From Streptomyces roseoviridis (lineage in GTDB: Bacteria; Actinomycetota; Actinomycetes; Streptomycetales; Streptomycetaceae), in contig NZ_BAAAWU010000001.1 in the NCBI RefSeq assembly GCF_039535235.1, forward strand, positions 2,976,001-3,040,000: a stretch of 64,000 nt of DNA. The letters run 5' to 3'. Both the position numbers and the translations under genes were made by a program. Positions 1 through 8,677 of this stretch are shown here, piece by piece (the stretch's first letter is position 1; every line of letters begins with the position of its first letter). The notes beneath the pieces were generated by a model. The model searched no databases and was not told the DNA's origin. It worked only from the letters and a program-made list of their open reading frames with translations.

Positions 1-839
1 CCCTGCTCCTGGATGTGCCGCAGCAGGTTGGCCGTCATCTCGGTCATCGTCGTGCCCTTGAGCTCCGAGGGGCCGCGGAAGTGGGCCAGGATGATGTCGC
101 CGGGGTGGAGCTTCCGGTCGCCGCGCTGGTACTGCATGTTCTTGATCTGCATGGACTCGCGCCACAGGACGATCGCGTCGACCCCGCACTGCGCGGCCGC
201 GGTCCGGGTGGCCTCGTTCCAGTTGCCGTAGGGCGGGCGGAAGAGGCGCGGACGCTTGCCGTACCGCTCGGCCAGGCGGTCCTGCTGGCCGCAGATCTCC
301 CTGCGCTGGGCCTCCGGGGAGAGGGTGCGCAGGTCGGGGTGGGTCAGGGTGTGGTTGGCGAGGCCGTGGCCCTGGGCGACGAGCGGGGCGAAGTACGGGT
401 AGTCGCCGCGGATGGCGGAGTCGGTGAGGAACATCGTCACCGGCACCCGGAGGTCCCGCAGCATCGCGACGAACTCGGGGTCCTTCTCCGCCCCGTCGTC
501 GATGGTGAGGAAGACGACCTTGTCGGTGGTGGGGATGTCGCTGACGACCGGGACCGGCTCGCCGGGCTTGCGGGCGAACGGTTTCACCGCGGGCGGGGCC
601 GGCGCGGGAGCGAAGGGCTTCAGGCCCCAGCGGCCGAAGGCCGCGGCGCGGGCGTCGGGGGCTGCGGGGGCCTTGTCGCCGGCCCCGCCGCCCCCGGCCG
701 AGGGGTTCCCGGGGGCCGCCTCGGTGGGCGCGGTCTTCGGTGCGGCCGGGGCGGGGGTGTCGGCGTCGGCGGCCGCACAGCCGGTCGCGAACAGGGCCAC
801 GGCGGTCAGCACCGCCCACAGCGCGAGGGTCTTCTTCAC
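1..839 (-). CDS. Polysaccharide deacetylase family lipoprotein (3' end cut by window edge)
   Basis: The visible 279 codons start at GTG 839. The N-terminus is a lipoprotein signal with lipobox ATGC (Cys21), followed by an Ala/Pro-rich linker to about residue 95. The NodB-type deacetylase domain then shows the metal and catalytic motif FLTIDDG (about 110-116, Asp114/Asp115), the zinc-binding NHTLTH motif (His163, His167) and RPPYG (about 201-205). Such enzymes remove N-acetyl groups from peptidoglycan or other polysaccharides outside the membrane; the substrate cannot be told from sequence. It lies downstream of the tsaD block on the same strand but 47 nt past a small gene, so it may be separately transcribed. 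The C-terminus is outside the window. Confidence 0.85.
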   Translation of the reverse strand, partial: MKKTLALWAVLTAVALFATGCAAADADTPAPAAPKTAPTEAAPGNPSAGGGGAGDKAPAAPDARAAAFGRWGLKPFAPAPAPPAVKPFARKPGEPVPVVSDIPTTDKVVFLTIDDGAEKDPEFVAMLRDLRVPVTMFLTDSAIRGDYPYFAPLVAQGHGLANHTLTHPDLRTLSPEAQRREICGQQDRLAERYGKRPRLFRPPYGNWNEATRTAAAQCGVDAIVLWRESMQIKNMQYQRGDRKLHPGDIILAHFRGPSELKGTTMTEMTANLLRHIQEQ

Positions 840-885
840 GCGCTGTGGGATGCCCGATCCGAACGAAAGGTTGCTCCCGGTACGA

Positions 886-1149
886 CTATCCGACTGATTC
901 GAAGCGCCAGCGGTGGACCGGACGGGTGATCAGCTCCGCGTCGGGCTCCGGCAGCTCGGGCAGCTCCGCGGCCATCCCGTCGGCGTCCGCCGTGTCCCAC
1001 CACGTCATCACCAGGACCCGGTCCTGCGGCGCGCGGAAGGTCTCGCGGCGCACCGGCTCGCGCGCGAGGACCTGCGATCGCGCCCACGTCAGGAGCTCGG
1101 CGCCGCGGCCCGGGACGGCGCGCGCCTCCCACATCAGGGTGATCCTCAC
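886..1149 (-). CDS. Small conserved hypothetical protein coupled to tsaD
   Basis: An 87-aa protein starting at GTG 1149, which overlaps the tsaD stop as GTGA, so translational coupling is likely. The sequence begins [16 protein letters not shown] and has a central VLVMTWWDT segment. The pattern of a short strand, a helix with ARSQVLA and a Trp-rich strand is compatible with a ferredoxin-like (antibiotic-biosynthesis-monooxygenase-like) small domain, but no diagnostic residue supports that. Function is unknown. The coupling indicates co-expression with the t6A operon. Confidence 0.6.
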   Translation of the reverse strand: MRITLMWEARAVPGRGAELLTWARSQVLAREPVRRETFRAPQDRVLVMTWWDTADADGMAAELPELPEPDAELITRPVHRWRFESVG

Positions 1150-2261
1150 GAGTAGAGGTTCTCCTTGCTGACCTCGTGCACGTGGTCGTGGTCATGCGCA
1201 TGGCCGTGCCCGTGGGCGCCGGGGACGTGCGGGTCGGTCACCGGCAGCGAGGAGTCCGCCGACAGCTCCAGGTCGGAGGCGGCGCGTCCGCGGGCCACCA
1301 TCTCGGCGCCGAGCGCGGCCACCATCGCGCCGTTGTCGGTGCACAGGCCGGGCCGCGGCACCCGCAGCCGGATGCCGGCCCGCTCGCAGCGCTCCTCGGC
1401 GAGTGCCCGCAGCCGCGAGTTGGCGGCCACGCCGCCGCCGATCATCAGGTGGTCGACGCCCTCGTCCTTGCAGGCCCGGACGGCCTTGCGGGTGAGCACG
1501 TCGACGACGGCCTCCTGGAAGGACGCGGCGACGTCCCGTACGGGCACCTCCTCGCCCGCGTTCCGCTTGGCCTCGATCCAGCGGGCCACGGCGGTCTTCA
1601 GGCCGGAGAAGGAGAAGTCGTACGCCGGGTCCTTCGAGCCGGTCAGGCCGCGCGGGAAGGCGATCGCCTCGGGGTCGCCCTCCTTGGCGAGCCGGTCGAT
1701 GACCGGGCCGCCGGGGAAGCCGAGGTCGAGCACGCGGGCGATCTTGTCGAAGGCCTCGCCGGCGGCGTCGTCGATGGTCGCGCCCATGGGGCGGACGTCG
1801 CTGGTGATGTCGCTGGAAAGGAGCAGCGAGGAGTGGCCGCCGGAGACGAGCAGGGCCATCGTCGGCTCGGGCAGCCGGCCGTGCTCCAGCTGGTCGACGC
1901 AGATGTGCGAGGCCAGGTGGTTGACGCCGTAGAGCGGCTTGCCGAGGGCGTACGCGTACGCCTTGGCGGCGGAGACGCCGACGAGCAGCGCGCCCGCGAG
2001 GCCGGGGCCGGCGGTGACGGCGATGCCGTCGAGGTCCTTCGGGGAGACGCCGGCCTGCTTCAGGGCGCGTTCGATCGTCGGGACCATCGCCTCCAGGTGG
2101 GCGCGGGAGGCGATCTCGGGCACGACGCCGCCGAAACGGGCGTGGGTGTCGACGCTGGAGGCGACGGCGTCGGCGAGCAGGGTCGTTCCGTGGACGATGC
2201 CGACTCCGGTCTCGTCGCAGGAGGTCTCGATGCCGAGTACGAGCGGTTCGTCAGCAGCCAT
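1146..2261 (-). CDS. tsaD: tRNA N6-adenosine threonylcarbamoyltransferase TsaD
   Basis: TsaD, 371 aa, transfers the threonylcarbamoyl group to A37 of ANN-decoding tRNAs, working with TsaB and TsaE in the cytoplasm. The ASKHA fold is evident: [11 protein letters not shown] at residues 9-19, the metal-binding pair in NHLASH (His115, His119), and the ATP-binding segment [13 protein letters not shown]. The gene overlaps rimI by 11 nt and lies in the order tsaB-rimI-tsaD, so all three should be one transcript. Unusual is a histidine-rich C-terminal tail ([15 protein letters not shown]) beyond the enzyme core, which could bind metal ions. Confidence 0.96.
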   Translation of the reverse strand: MAADEPLVLGIETSCDETGVGIVHGTTLLADAVASSVDTHARFGGVVPEIASRAHLEAMVPTIERALKQAGVSPKDLDGIAVTAGPGLAGALLVGVSAAKAYAYALGKPLYGVNHLASHICVDQLEHGRLPEPTMALLVSGGHSSLLLSSDITSDVRPMGATIDDAAGEAFDKIARVLDLGFPGGPVIDRLAKEGDPEAIAFPRGLTGSKDPAYDFSFSGLKTAVARWIEAKRNAGEEVPVRDVAASFQEAVVDVLTRKAVRACKDEGVDHLMIGGGVAANSRLRALAEERCERAGIRLRVPRPGLCTDNGAMVAALGAEMVARGRAASDLELSADSSLPVTDPHVPGAHGHGHAHDHDHVHEVSKENLYS

Positions 2262-2766
2262 CTGAATCAGTCTCTGTTCCTTGAACGGTGTGTCGCATCA
2301 CGAGCGCGTCCACGTTGCCGGGCTGGTAGTAGCCGCGGCGGAAGCCGATGGGCTCGAAGCCGAAGCGCTCGTACAGCTTCTGGGCCCGGGTGTTGTCCAC
2401 GCGCACTTCGAGGAGGACCTCTTCGCACTCGAAGGCGGTCGCGGCCTGCAGGAGGTCGGTGAGCAGCCGGGCGCCGAGGCCGGTGCCCCACTGGTCGCGG
2501 GCGACGGCGATGGTCTGGACGTCGCCGAGTCCGCCGGCGGCGGCGAGGCCCGCGTAGCCGACGAGCCGCCCGGCGCCGTCCGGGGAGGGCTCCTCGGCGA
2601 CGACGTAGTGGCGGGTCGCGCGCGGCCCGCGGGCGTGCGCCAGCTCGGACCAGAACATGCCCTCGGACCAGGCGTCCTCGGGGAACAGCTCCGCTTCGAG
2701 GGCGAGCACCGGCCCGATGTCCCACCACCGCATCTCGCGCAGCACGGCGTCGGTCCCCGCGGTCAC
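2251..2766 (-). CDS. rimI: GNAT N-acetyltransferase RimI (ribosomal protein S18 alanine acetyltransferase type)
   Basis: A 171-aa GNAT-fold acetyltransferase. The acetyl-CoA pyrophosphate loop is clear as R90[10 protein letters not shown] in motif A, and motif B carries [22 protein letters not shown], typical of RimI. RimI acetylates the N-terminus of ribosomal protein S18 in E. coli; other N-terminal substrates are possible in actinobacteria. The GTG start at 2766 overlaps the tsaB stop (GTGA), and the 3' end overlaps tsaD by 11 nt. The tsaB-rimI-tsaD order is common in bacteria and supports the call. Confidence 0.9.
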   Translation of the reverse strand: MTAGTDAVLREMRWWDIGPVLALEAELFPEDAWSEGMFWSELAHARGPRATRHYVVAEEPSPDGAGRLVGYAGLAAAGGLGDVQTIAVARDQWGTGLGARLLTDLLQAATAFECEEVLLEVRVDNTRAQKLYERFGFEPIGFRRGYYQPGNVDALVMRHTVQGTETDSDGC

Positions 2767-3419
2767 TTGGGCGTGACCACCTTGTAGTTCTTCGGCACCT
2801 GGGCGTCGGGCCGGCGCAGGTACATCGGCAGCGGGTCGAGGAAGCCGCCGTCGCCCGCGGCCAGCTTCTCGGCCGCGAGGGCGGCGAGCGCGGCGGCCGA
2901 CTGGTGCTCGGGGTCACGGGCGTCGGGGAAGGCGTCGGGGTAGAGCCTGGCGCCGGCGCCGACGACGGGCAGCCCGGCGAGGTCCGCCGCGATGTCACCG
3001 GGCCGGTCGACGGCCGCGTCGGTCACCCGGGTGCGGGAGTCGGCGTACCGGGCCCAGTAGACCTCCTTGCGGCGCGCGTCCGTGGCGACGGCGAAGGGCT
3101 CCTCGATGCCGGAGGCGTGGGCGAGTCCGTCGAGCGTGCACAGGCCGTGCACGGGGACGCCGAGGGCGGAGGCGAAGGTCGCGGCGGTGACGAGGCCGAC
3201 GCGCAGCCCGGTGTACGGGCCGGGGCCGACGCCGACCACGAGTCCGGTCACCCGGCCGAGGGTCAGCCCGGCGTCCTTCAGGACCCGGTCGACGGCGGGC
3301 AGCAGCAGCTCCCCGTGGCGGCGGGCGTCGACCTGGCTCGACTCGGCGACGACGGTCTCGCCGTCGTGGAGGGCGACGGTGACGGCGGGTGTGGCGGTAT
3401 CCATGGCGAGCAAGAGCAC
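2763..3419 (-). CDS. tsaB: tRNA threonylcarbamoyladenosine biosynthesis protein TsaB
   Basis: A 218-aa protein with GTG start at 3419. The N-terminal ASKHA half shows LLAMDTATPAVTVAL and GVGPGPYTGLRVG, diagnostic of TsaB. It is the inactive paralogue and dimer partner of TsaD, needed for t6A37 formation together with TsaE. It is the first gene of the overlapping tsaB-rimI-tsaD set. About 109 nt separate it from the divergent gene at 3529, so that interval should hold promoters for both. Confidence 0.94.
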   Translation of the reverse strand: MLLLAMDTATPAVTVALHDGETVVAESSQVDARRHGELLLPAVDRVLKDAGLTLGRVTGLVVGVGPGPYTGLRVGLVTAATFASALGVPVHGLCTLDGLAHASGIEEPFAVATDARRKEVYWARYADSRTRVTDAAVDRPGDIAADLAGLPVVGAGARLYPDAFPDARDPEHQSAAALAALAAEKLAAGDGGFLDPLPMYLRRPDAQVPKNYKVVTPK

Positions 3420-3528
3420 GCGAACAGCCTACGGCGCCGGAGCGCCCCGCACGGCGCCCCCTGCGCGGCCGACGGCTGCTGCTACGGTCGGGCACCTATA
3501 CGTTGGTACGACAGAAAGTGGGCGCACG

Positions 3529-4098
3529 GTGGCAAGGAGCAGCTCGGGATTCGTGGCCGGGCTCACCGCGGCCGCGCTCGCCGCGGTCGCTTTCCTCGCC
3601 TATCAGGCGTCGGCCGTCGCGCCGCCGCCGGCCGAGCTGGCGGCGACGCCCCGGTCCCCGCAGGCGGCGCCCTCGGCCACGGCCACGGGCACGCCGGAGG
3701 AGCCGAGGAAGGACCCGGTGGCGCTGCCGGCGAAGTCGGGCCAGGGCGAGCGGGTGGTGTACGGGCTGGCCGACCGCCGGGTGTGGCTGGTCGACGAGCG
3801 GGGCCGGGTGACGCACACCTTCTCCGTCATGCCGAGCACGGTGTCCCCGCCGCCGGGGACGTACGCGGTGACCTCGCGCTCGGGCTCGGTGCGCGGCTCG
3901 GACGGGGTGCAGATCGAGCACGTCGTGCGGTTCGCGACGGTCCAGGACGTGTCGATCGGCTTCAGCGCGGCGGTCGACGGCTCCACGCCGTCGCCGGACC
4001 CGTCGCGCAAGACCGGCGGCATCCGGATGAAGCGGGCGGACGGCGACGCGCTGTGGCAGTTCGCGGTGATCGGCGAGAAGGTCGTCGTCGTTCCGTAG
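3529..4098 (+). CDS. Secreted YkuD-like (L,D-transpeptidase-like) protein lacking catalytic Cys
   Basis: A 189-aa protein from GTG 3529, chosen because it gives a compact N-terminus (VARSSSGFVAGLTAAALAAV) with a membrane-spanning or signal segment at about 9-28. A Pro/Ala-rich linker follows to about residue 65. The C-terminal part, VVYGLADRRVWLVDERG to the end, has the strand pattern of an L,D-transpeptidase domain (PPPGTYAVTSRSG, VQIEHVVRF). The His-Gly and Ser-X-Gly-Cys active-site segment is missing: the protein ends FAVIGEKVVVVP with no Cys. It is therefore probably a non-catalytic cell-wall binding or regulatory paralogue. Function is inferred, not shown. Confidence 0.7.
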   Translation: MARSSSGFVAGLTAAALAAVAFLAYQASAVAPPPAELAATPRSPQAAPSATATGTPEEPRKDPVALPAKSGQGERVVYGLADRRVWLVDERGRVTHTFSVMPSTVSPPPGTYAVTSRSGSVRGSDGVQIEHVVRFATVQDVSIGFSAAVDGSTPSPDPSRKTGGIRMKRADGDALWQFAVIGEKVVVVP

Positions 4099-4256
4099 GA
4101 CGGCCGCGCGGACCGAACGGGACGGCTCCGGCGGTACGGGGACGCGTCCGTACGACGGGGACGCATCCGGCGCTACGGGGGGGGGGACGGCGACGCGTCC
4201 GGTGCTGCGCGGGCGGCGGCCCGGGCGGGCCCGGCCGTTGGGCTGGGCCTGGTTGT

Positions 4257-4439
4257 TCAGGCCGCCTCGTCGCGGACGACGGCTTCCCGTTCCCCGGCGG
4301 CCTCGGTCCCGGTGCCGGTGTCGGTCGCGCGCGGTGGGGTGGACACGGCGGTGGCCGCGGCACAGGAGGCCAGCAGGTCCCTCATCGAGACGCGCTCCTC
4401 CGTACGGTCCGCCTGACCGGTGTGCTCCGGCGTCGCCAT
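4257..4439 (-). CDS. Small hypothetical protein behind an iron-box-like site
   Basis: A 60-aa ORF, MATPEHTGQADRTEERVSMR to VVRDEAA, with a good Shine-Dalgarno (GGGAGG) five bases before ATG 4439. The middle segment LLASCAAATAVSTPP is weakly hydrophobic and has one Cys; the ends are charged. I do not recognise a family. An iron-box-like palindrome lies 16-31 nt upstream of the start, suggesting control by a DtxR/IdeR-type repressor (DmdR in Streptomyces). It sits downstream of tsaE with no overlap. It may be a peptide made under iron limitation. Confidence 0.55.
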   Translation of the reverse strand: MATPEHTGQADRTEERVSMRDLLASCAAATAVSTPPRATDTGTGTEAAGEREAVVRDEAA

Positions 4440-4454
4440 GCATGCCTCCCGTAG

Positions 4455-4470
4455 GTTAGGTACACCTAAC
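4455..4470. promoter_or_regulatory. Iron-box-like operator (DtxR/IdeR/DmdR type)
   Basis: The 16-mer GTTAGGTACACCTAAC is a near-perfect dyad (only the two central bases break it) and resembles the known actinobacterial iron box TTAGGTTAGGCTAACCTAA. It lies immediately upstream of the ribosome binding site of the 60-aa gene that starts at 4439. That position fits repression by an iron-loaded DmdR/IdeR protein. Confidence 0.65.
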
Positions 4471-4562
4471 CAAGTCGTGGTTCCATGTCACCACGCCTTG
4501 GCGCACCGGCGCAACATTTTCCCGACACGTTGTCGGAACCTACGTACGTTCGCCCGTACGGT

Positions 4563-5072
4563 TCAGCCCAGCTCGAGGTCCTCGTCGGCCCAGCGGGCGC
4601 CGATGCCGTTGAGGACGACCGTGCGGCGGTCGTCGTCCGTGTCCGCCGTCTCCCCGACGACCCGGTGGATCAGCACGTGCAGCCGGTCGTCCGTCAGGTC
4701 CTCGACCTTGCCGTCGCCCCACTCGACCACCACGACCGAGTCGGGCAGCGAGACGTCGAGGTCCAGGTCCTCCATCTCCTCCAGGCCGCCACCGAGCCGG
4801 TAGGCGTCGACGTGGACCAGGGCCGGGCCCCCGACCAGCGAGGGGTGGACGCGGGCGATCACGAAGGTGGGCGAGGTGACGGCGCCCCGGACGCCCAGTC
4901 CCTCGCCGAGGCCACGGGTCAGGGTGGTCTTCCCGGCGCCGAGTTCACCGGTGAGCATCACGAGGTCGCCGGGCCGCAAGCGCTTCGCGAGGCGGCGGCC
5001 GAGCTCCTGCATCCGCTCGGGCGAGTCGACGGCGAGGGTGACCTGGTTGTGCGGTGTGTCCATGCCCGCCAA
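4563..5072 (-). CDS. tsaE: tRNA threonylcarbamoyladenosine biosynthesis ATPase TsaE
   Basis: A 169-aa P-loop ATPase, slightly longer than the roughly 150 aa of the E. coli protein. The Walker A is TGELGAGKTT (about 41-50), followed by TRGLGEGLGVRGAVTSPTF, the TsaE signature, and a Walker-B-like VHVDAYRL. TsaE drives the TsaBD complex in t6A synthesis. The start is ATG 5072; ATG 5063 (MDTPHNQ) is an alternative. It lies 49 nt downstream of the alpha/beta hydrolase gene, probably in the alr-hydrolase-tsaE transcript. Confidence 0.94.
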   Translation of the reverse strand: MAGMDTPHNQVTLAVDSPERMQELGRRLAKRLRPGDLVMLTGELGAGKTTLTRGLGEGLGVRGAVTSPTFVIARVHPSLVGGPALVHVDAYRLGGGLEEMEDLDLDVSLPDSVVVVEWGDGKVEDLTDDRLHVLIHRVVGETADTDDDRRTVVLNGIGARWADEDLELG

Positions 5073-5121
5073 CCTACCTATCCGGCGGCCCGCCCATCTC
5101 CCGCCCCGTCCGTCCGCCCGC

Positions 5122-6333
5122 CTACCGGGCGGCGGGCCCGGTCGCCCGCCCCACCCGCGGGCCGCCGGCCGGCGCCGCCCCGGCCCTGACCAGCAGGTCC
5201 GCGATCCGGTCGGTGACCGCCTCGGGATGCTCCAGCATCACCAGGTGACCGCCGTCGGGCACGATCACCAGCTCGGCGTCCGGCAGCAGACCCGCGATGG
5301 CCTCGGTGTGCGAGGTGGGCGTGACCAGGTCGCGGTCACCGGCGAGGGCGAGCACCGGCAGCCCGGCGAGGACGGCGAGCGCCGCCGCCTTGTCGTGCTC
5401 GGCGAACGCCGGATAGAACTCGGCGACCACGTCGATCGGCGTCGACTCGATCATCCGCTCGGCGAACCGGGCCACCGCCGGGTCCACGTCCCGCGACGAG
5501 AACGAGTACTTCTTGATCAGCCCGGCGAACAGGTCGGCGGTGGCCCGCCGCCCCCGCTCCACCAGCTCCGCCCGCGCGCCGAGCGCCCGGAGCACGCCCG
5601 GCAGCACCCGGCGCACCGCGTTGACGCCGGCCGTCGGCAGCCCGTAGTTGACCTCGCCGAGCCGCCCGGCCGAGGTCCCGACGAAGGCGACGCCGACGAC
5701 CCGCTCCCGTACCAGCTCCGGATACCGGTCGGCGAGCGCCATGATCGTCATCCCGCCCATCGAGTGCCCGACCAGGACCAGCGGCCCCTCGGGCGCGGCG
5801 GCGTCGATCACGGCCTTCAGGTCGCGCCCCAGCTGGTCGATCGAGACCGGCACGCCCTCCGGGCCCGCCTGGGCGAGGCCGCGGCCCGACCGGCCGTGGC
5901 TGCGCTGGTCCCAGTGGACGGTGCGGACCAGCCCGCGCAGCGCCGCCCGCTGGAAGTGCCAGGCGTCCTGGCTGAGGCAGTAGCCGTGGCTGAAGACGAC
6001 GGTGACCGGAGCGGGCGCCTTGCGGCCGAAGAGCCTGCGCCGCCGCGTGGCCGAGGGAGCCGCCCGGGTCCCGTCCGCCCCGCCGGCGACATCGGTCTCC
6101 TCGACCTCGTCCACCTCGTAGTAGAGCTCGGTGCCGTCGTCGGCGACCGCCCGTCCGGGCGTGCCGCGCAGCGCGCCGTAGGGGCCCTCGGCGTCCAGCG
6201 CCAGCCGCGCCTTCTCCCGTACGGCACGGCCCACCGTCAGCCGTTCGACGGCGACGCCGGCCGCCGCGCCCGCGGCCAGCACGCCTATCGCGGCACCGGC
6301 CCAGCCGGCCCGCCGCCAGGTCTCGTCCGCCAC
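5122..6333 (-). CDS. Alpha/beta-fold hydrolase, membrane-anchored
   Basis: A 403-aa protein from GTG 6333, preceded by an AAGGGG ribosome binding site and 10 nt after alr; the longer open frame upstream lies inside alr. Residues about 9-30 form one hydrophobic N-terminal segment. The hydrolase core has the nucleophile elbow VGHSMGG (Ser191), oxyanion region FSHGYCLSQDAW, an acid candidate in LALAGDRDLVTP and the catalytic His in DGGHLVMLEHPE. The substrate is unknown; such genes are often found between alr and tsaE in streptomycetes. Confidence 0.85.
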   Translation of the reverse strand: MADETWRRAGWAGAAIGVLAAGAAAGVAVERLTVGRAVREKARLALDAEGPYGALRGTPGRAVADDGTELYYEVDEVEETDVAGGADGTRAAPSATRRRRLFGRKAPAPVTVVFSHGYCLSQDAWHFQRAALRGLVRTVHWDQRSHGRSGRGLAQAGPEGVPVSIDQLGRDLKAVIDAAAPEGPLVLVGHSMGGMTIMALADRYPELVRERVVGVAFVGTSAGRLGEVNYGLPTAGVNAVRRVLPGVLRALGARAELVERGRRATADLFAGLIKKYSFSSRDVDPAVARFAERMIESTPIDVVAEFYPAFAEHDKAAALAVLAGLPVLALAGDRDLVTPTSHTEAIAGLLPDAELVIVPDGGHLVMLEHPEAVTDRIADLLVRAGAAPAGGPRVGRATGPAAR

Positions 6334-6343
6334 GGCCGCCCCT

Positions 6344-7492
6344 TCACTCCCCCAGGTAGACGCGCGGGACGCGCGCGCCGATCCGGGTGACGATCTCGTA
6401 CGCGATGGTGTCGGCGGCCTCGGCCCAGTCCTGGGCGGTCGGCTCGCCCCGGTCGCCGGGGCCGAAGAGCACCGCCTCGCTGCCGGGCTCGGGCGTGTCA
6501 CCGCCGAGATCGACGACGAACTGGTCCATGGCGACCCGCCCCGCCACCGTGCGCACCCGGCCCCCGACCAGGACCGGGCCGCGGCCCGAGGCGTGCCGGG
6601 GGACGCCGTCGGCGTAACCGAGCGGGATCAGGCCGAGGGTGGTCTCGCCCGGGGTGGTGTAGTGGTGCCCGTACGACACGCCGTGGCCGCCCGGCACCTG
6701 CTTGACCAGGGCGACGCTCGCCTTCAGCGACATCACCGGCCGCAGCCCCAGCTCGGCGGAGGTCCCCACGGCCGGGTCGGGCGACACCCCGTACATCGCG
6801 ATGCCCGGCCGGACCAGGTCGAAGTGGGCCTCGGGCAGGGTGAGCGTGGCCGGCGAGTTGGCGATGTGCCGCACCTCGGGCTCGGCCCCGGCCTTCTCCG
6901 CGTAGTCGAGCATCGAACGGAAGACGTCGAGCTGCCCGGCGATGGACGGGTGCCCCGGCTCGTCCGCGCACGCCAGGTGCGACCACAGGCCGGTGACCTT
7001 GACCAGGCCCTGCGCCTCGGCCTTGAGGGCCTCGGAGACCAGCTCGGGCCAGTCGGCCGGCTGACAGCCGTTGCGCCCCAGGCCGGTGTCGGCCTTCAGC
7101 TGGATCCTGGCCCGCCGGCCCGTCGCCCGGGCCGCGCCGACGACCTCTTCCAGCGCCCACATCCCGCTGACGGACATGTCGAGCCCGGCCTCGATCCCCT
7201 CGGCCCACGGATCGCCCGGCGTCCACAGCCAGCACATGATGCGCGGCCCGGTCAGCCCGGCGGCCCGCAGCGCGAGCGCCTCGTGCGGGGTGGCCGTACC
7301 GAGCCAGGTCGCGCCCGCCTCCAGGGCGGCACGGGCACAGCGCACGGCGCCGTGGCCGTACGCGTCGGCCTTCACCACGGCCATGACCTGGACGTGGGGG
7401 GCGACGCGGGCGCGCAGCGCGCGGACGTTCGCACGCAGCGCGCCGAGGTCGATCTCGGCGCGGGCTCGGCGGGGCAGTGGTGTCTGAGTCAT
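6344..7492 (-). CDS. alr: Alanine racemase
   Basis: A 382-aa PLP enzyme that makes D-Ala for peptidoglycan. The PLP lysine lies in VMAVVKADAYGHGAV (Lys41). The C-terminal domain holds the second catalytic residue, Tyr, in GVSYGHHYTTP, plus the conserved GRVAMDQFVVDLG segment. ATG 7492 gives the normal length. It is followed closely by the hydrolase gene and tsaE on the same strand. Confidence 0.96.
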   Translation of the reverse strand: MTQTPLPRRARAEIDLGALRANVRALRARVAPHVQVMAVVKADAYGHGAVRCARAALEAGATWLGTATPHEALALRAAGLTGPRIMCWLWTPGDPWAEGIEAGLDMSVSGMWALEEVVGAARATGRRARIQLKADTGLGRNGCQPADWPELVSEALKAEAQGLVKVTGLWSHLACADEPGHPSIAGQLDVFRSMLDYAEKAGAEPEVRHIANSPATLTLPEAHFDLVRPGIAMYGVSPDPAVGTSAELGLRPVMSLKASVALVKQVPGGHGVSYGHHYTTPGETTLGLIPLGYADGVPRHASGRGPVLVGGRVRTVAGRVAMDQFVVDLGGDTPEPGSEAVLFGPGDRGEPTAQDWAEAADTIAYEIVTRIGARVPRVYLGE

Positions 7493-7513
7493 CGCGCCCC
7501 AGTCTCTCAGGTC

Positions 7514-8383
7514 TCAGCTTTCGGGCCGCTTACCCCAGATGTAGACCCGGTCACCCTTGCGCAGCACGTCCCACAGCTTCTTGGCGTTCGGGTACGACAG
7601 GTTCACGCACCCGCGGCTGCCGACGGGCGTGGCGATCTGCCCGTAGACGCCGTGGAAGGCCTGGCCGCCGTCGAAGAACTGGGCGAAGGGCATGGGAGTG
7701 TCGTAGATGGACGACCAGTGGTCCTTGTTCCGCCAGTGGACCGAGTGCCATCCGGTACGGGTGCGGTATCCGGGCCGTCCGCTGCGGATGTTCACCACCC
7801 CGTACGTCACGCGCGTGCCCTTCTGCACCCACATCAGCTCCCGGTCGAGGTCCACGCACGCGACGGCGTACGAGCGGACGGGGCACCGGCGGGCGGCGTC
7901 GGGGTTCGGGCGGGCGGCCAGCAGCTCGGCGCGCGACCAGGTGACGGGCCCCGCAAAGCCGTTGGCGGGCTTGATGCCCTGCCCGACCTGGAAGGCGCGG
8001 ATGGCTTTGCAGTCGGCGCGGGACTGCTTGCCGTCGACCTTCAGCTTCAACAGGCGCTCGACGCGCCGCTGGTGGGGACCGGCCTTCGCGGTGCAGGCCG
8101 CGGCGGCGGCACTGCGCGGCAGGTACTCCACGAGCTCCTCGACCTGCCCCTCCGGCACCGGCACCGGCCTCCTGTCCGCCGCACCGGCCGCCGTCCGGGG
8201 CGGCAGCACCTGATCGGGCGTGTCCATCGGATACGGATCCGGCCCCCGGCCGATCCCGGGGACGAGGGGCTCGGCGGGCGGCGCGGGGGCGGCGGAGGCG
8301 GGGGCGGTGCCCGGCAGGGCGACGGCCAGGGCGAACAGCAGCGCGACGGCGCTGTGACGACGGGTTCTGATCACGGCCCCCAT
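7514..8383 (-). CDS. Secreted L,D-transpeptidase (YkuD) with peptidoglycan-binding domain
   Basis: A 289-aa protein from ATG 8383; this start places a signal peptide (RTRRHSAVALLFALAVALPG, cleavage near ASA-AP at 30-32) at the N-terminus, while the longer frame upstream adds an Arg/Gly-rich stretch. Residues about 90-155 match a peptidoglycan-binding helical bundle (AIRAFQVGQGIKPANGFAGP). The catalytic YkuD domain (170-285) has His244-Gly and the active-site motif SRGCVNL with Cys259. It would form 3-3 cross-links in peptidoglycan outside the membrane. Confidence 0.9.
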   Translation of the reverse strand: MGAVIRTRRHSAVALLFALAVALPGTAPASAAPAPPAEPLVPGIGRGPDPYPMDTPDQVLPPRTAAGAADRRPVPVPEGQVEELVEYLPRSAAAAACTAKAGPHQRRVERLLKLKVDGKQSRADCKAIRAFQVGQGIKPANGFAGPVTWSRAELLAARPNPDAARRCPVRSYAVACVDLDRELMWVQKGTRVTYGVVNIRSGRPGYRTRTGWHSVHWRNKDHWSSIYDTPMPFAQFFDGGQAFHGVYGQIATPVGSRGCVNLSYPNAKKLWDVLRKGDRVYIWGKRPES

Positions 8384-8677
8384 CCCACGCGGCCCACCGC
8401 CGCCCCGCCTGCGAAGCGCCACGTGCGGAGCAAGGGTTTCCCCCGTGTGGCGGCGGGGGGCGCCACGGGGCGGCGGCCCTGCGGGCCGTTCCGCACCGGT
8501 TGACTGGACCCGCACCGCGACGGTCCCGCGGTGGTGGTGCGGGTCAAGGCGCAGGGACGACGACCGGGGGAACGACTGCTCCCAACGGATCGGGGTGAAG
8601 GAACCGCAACCAGGCCCGCGAGGGGCGGCGGCTCGCGGACGAGGCGTCCCGGGCCCCTCCCCCGGCCCTTCGGGCCG

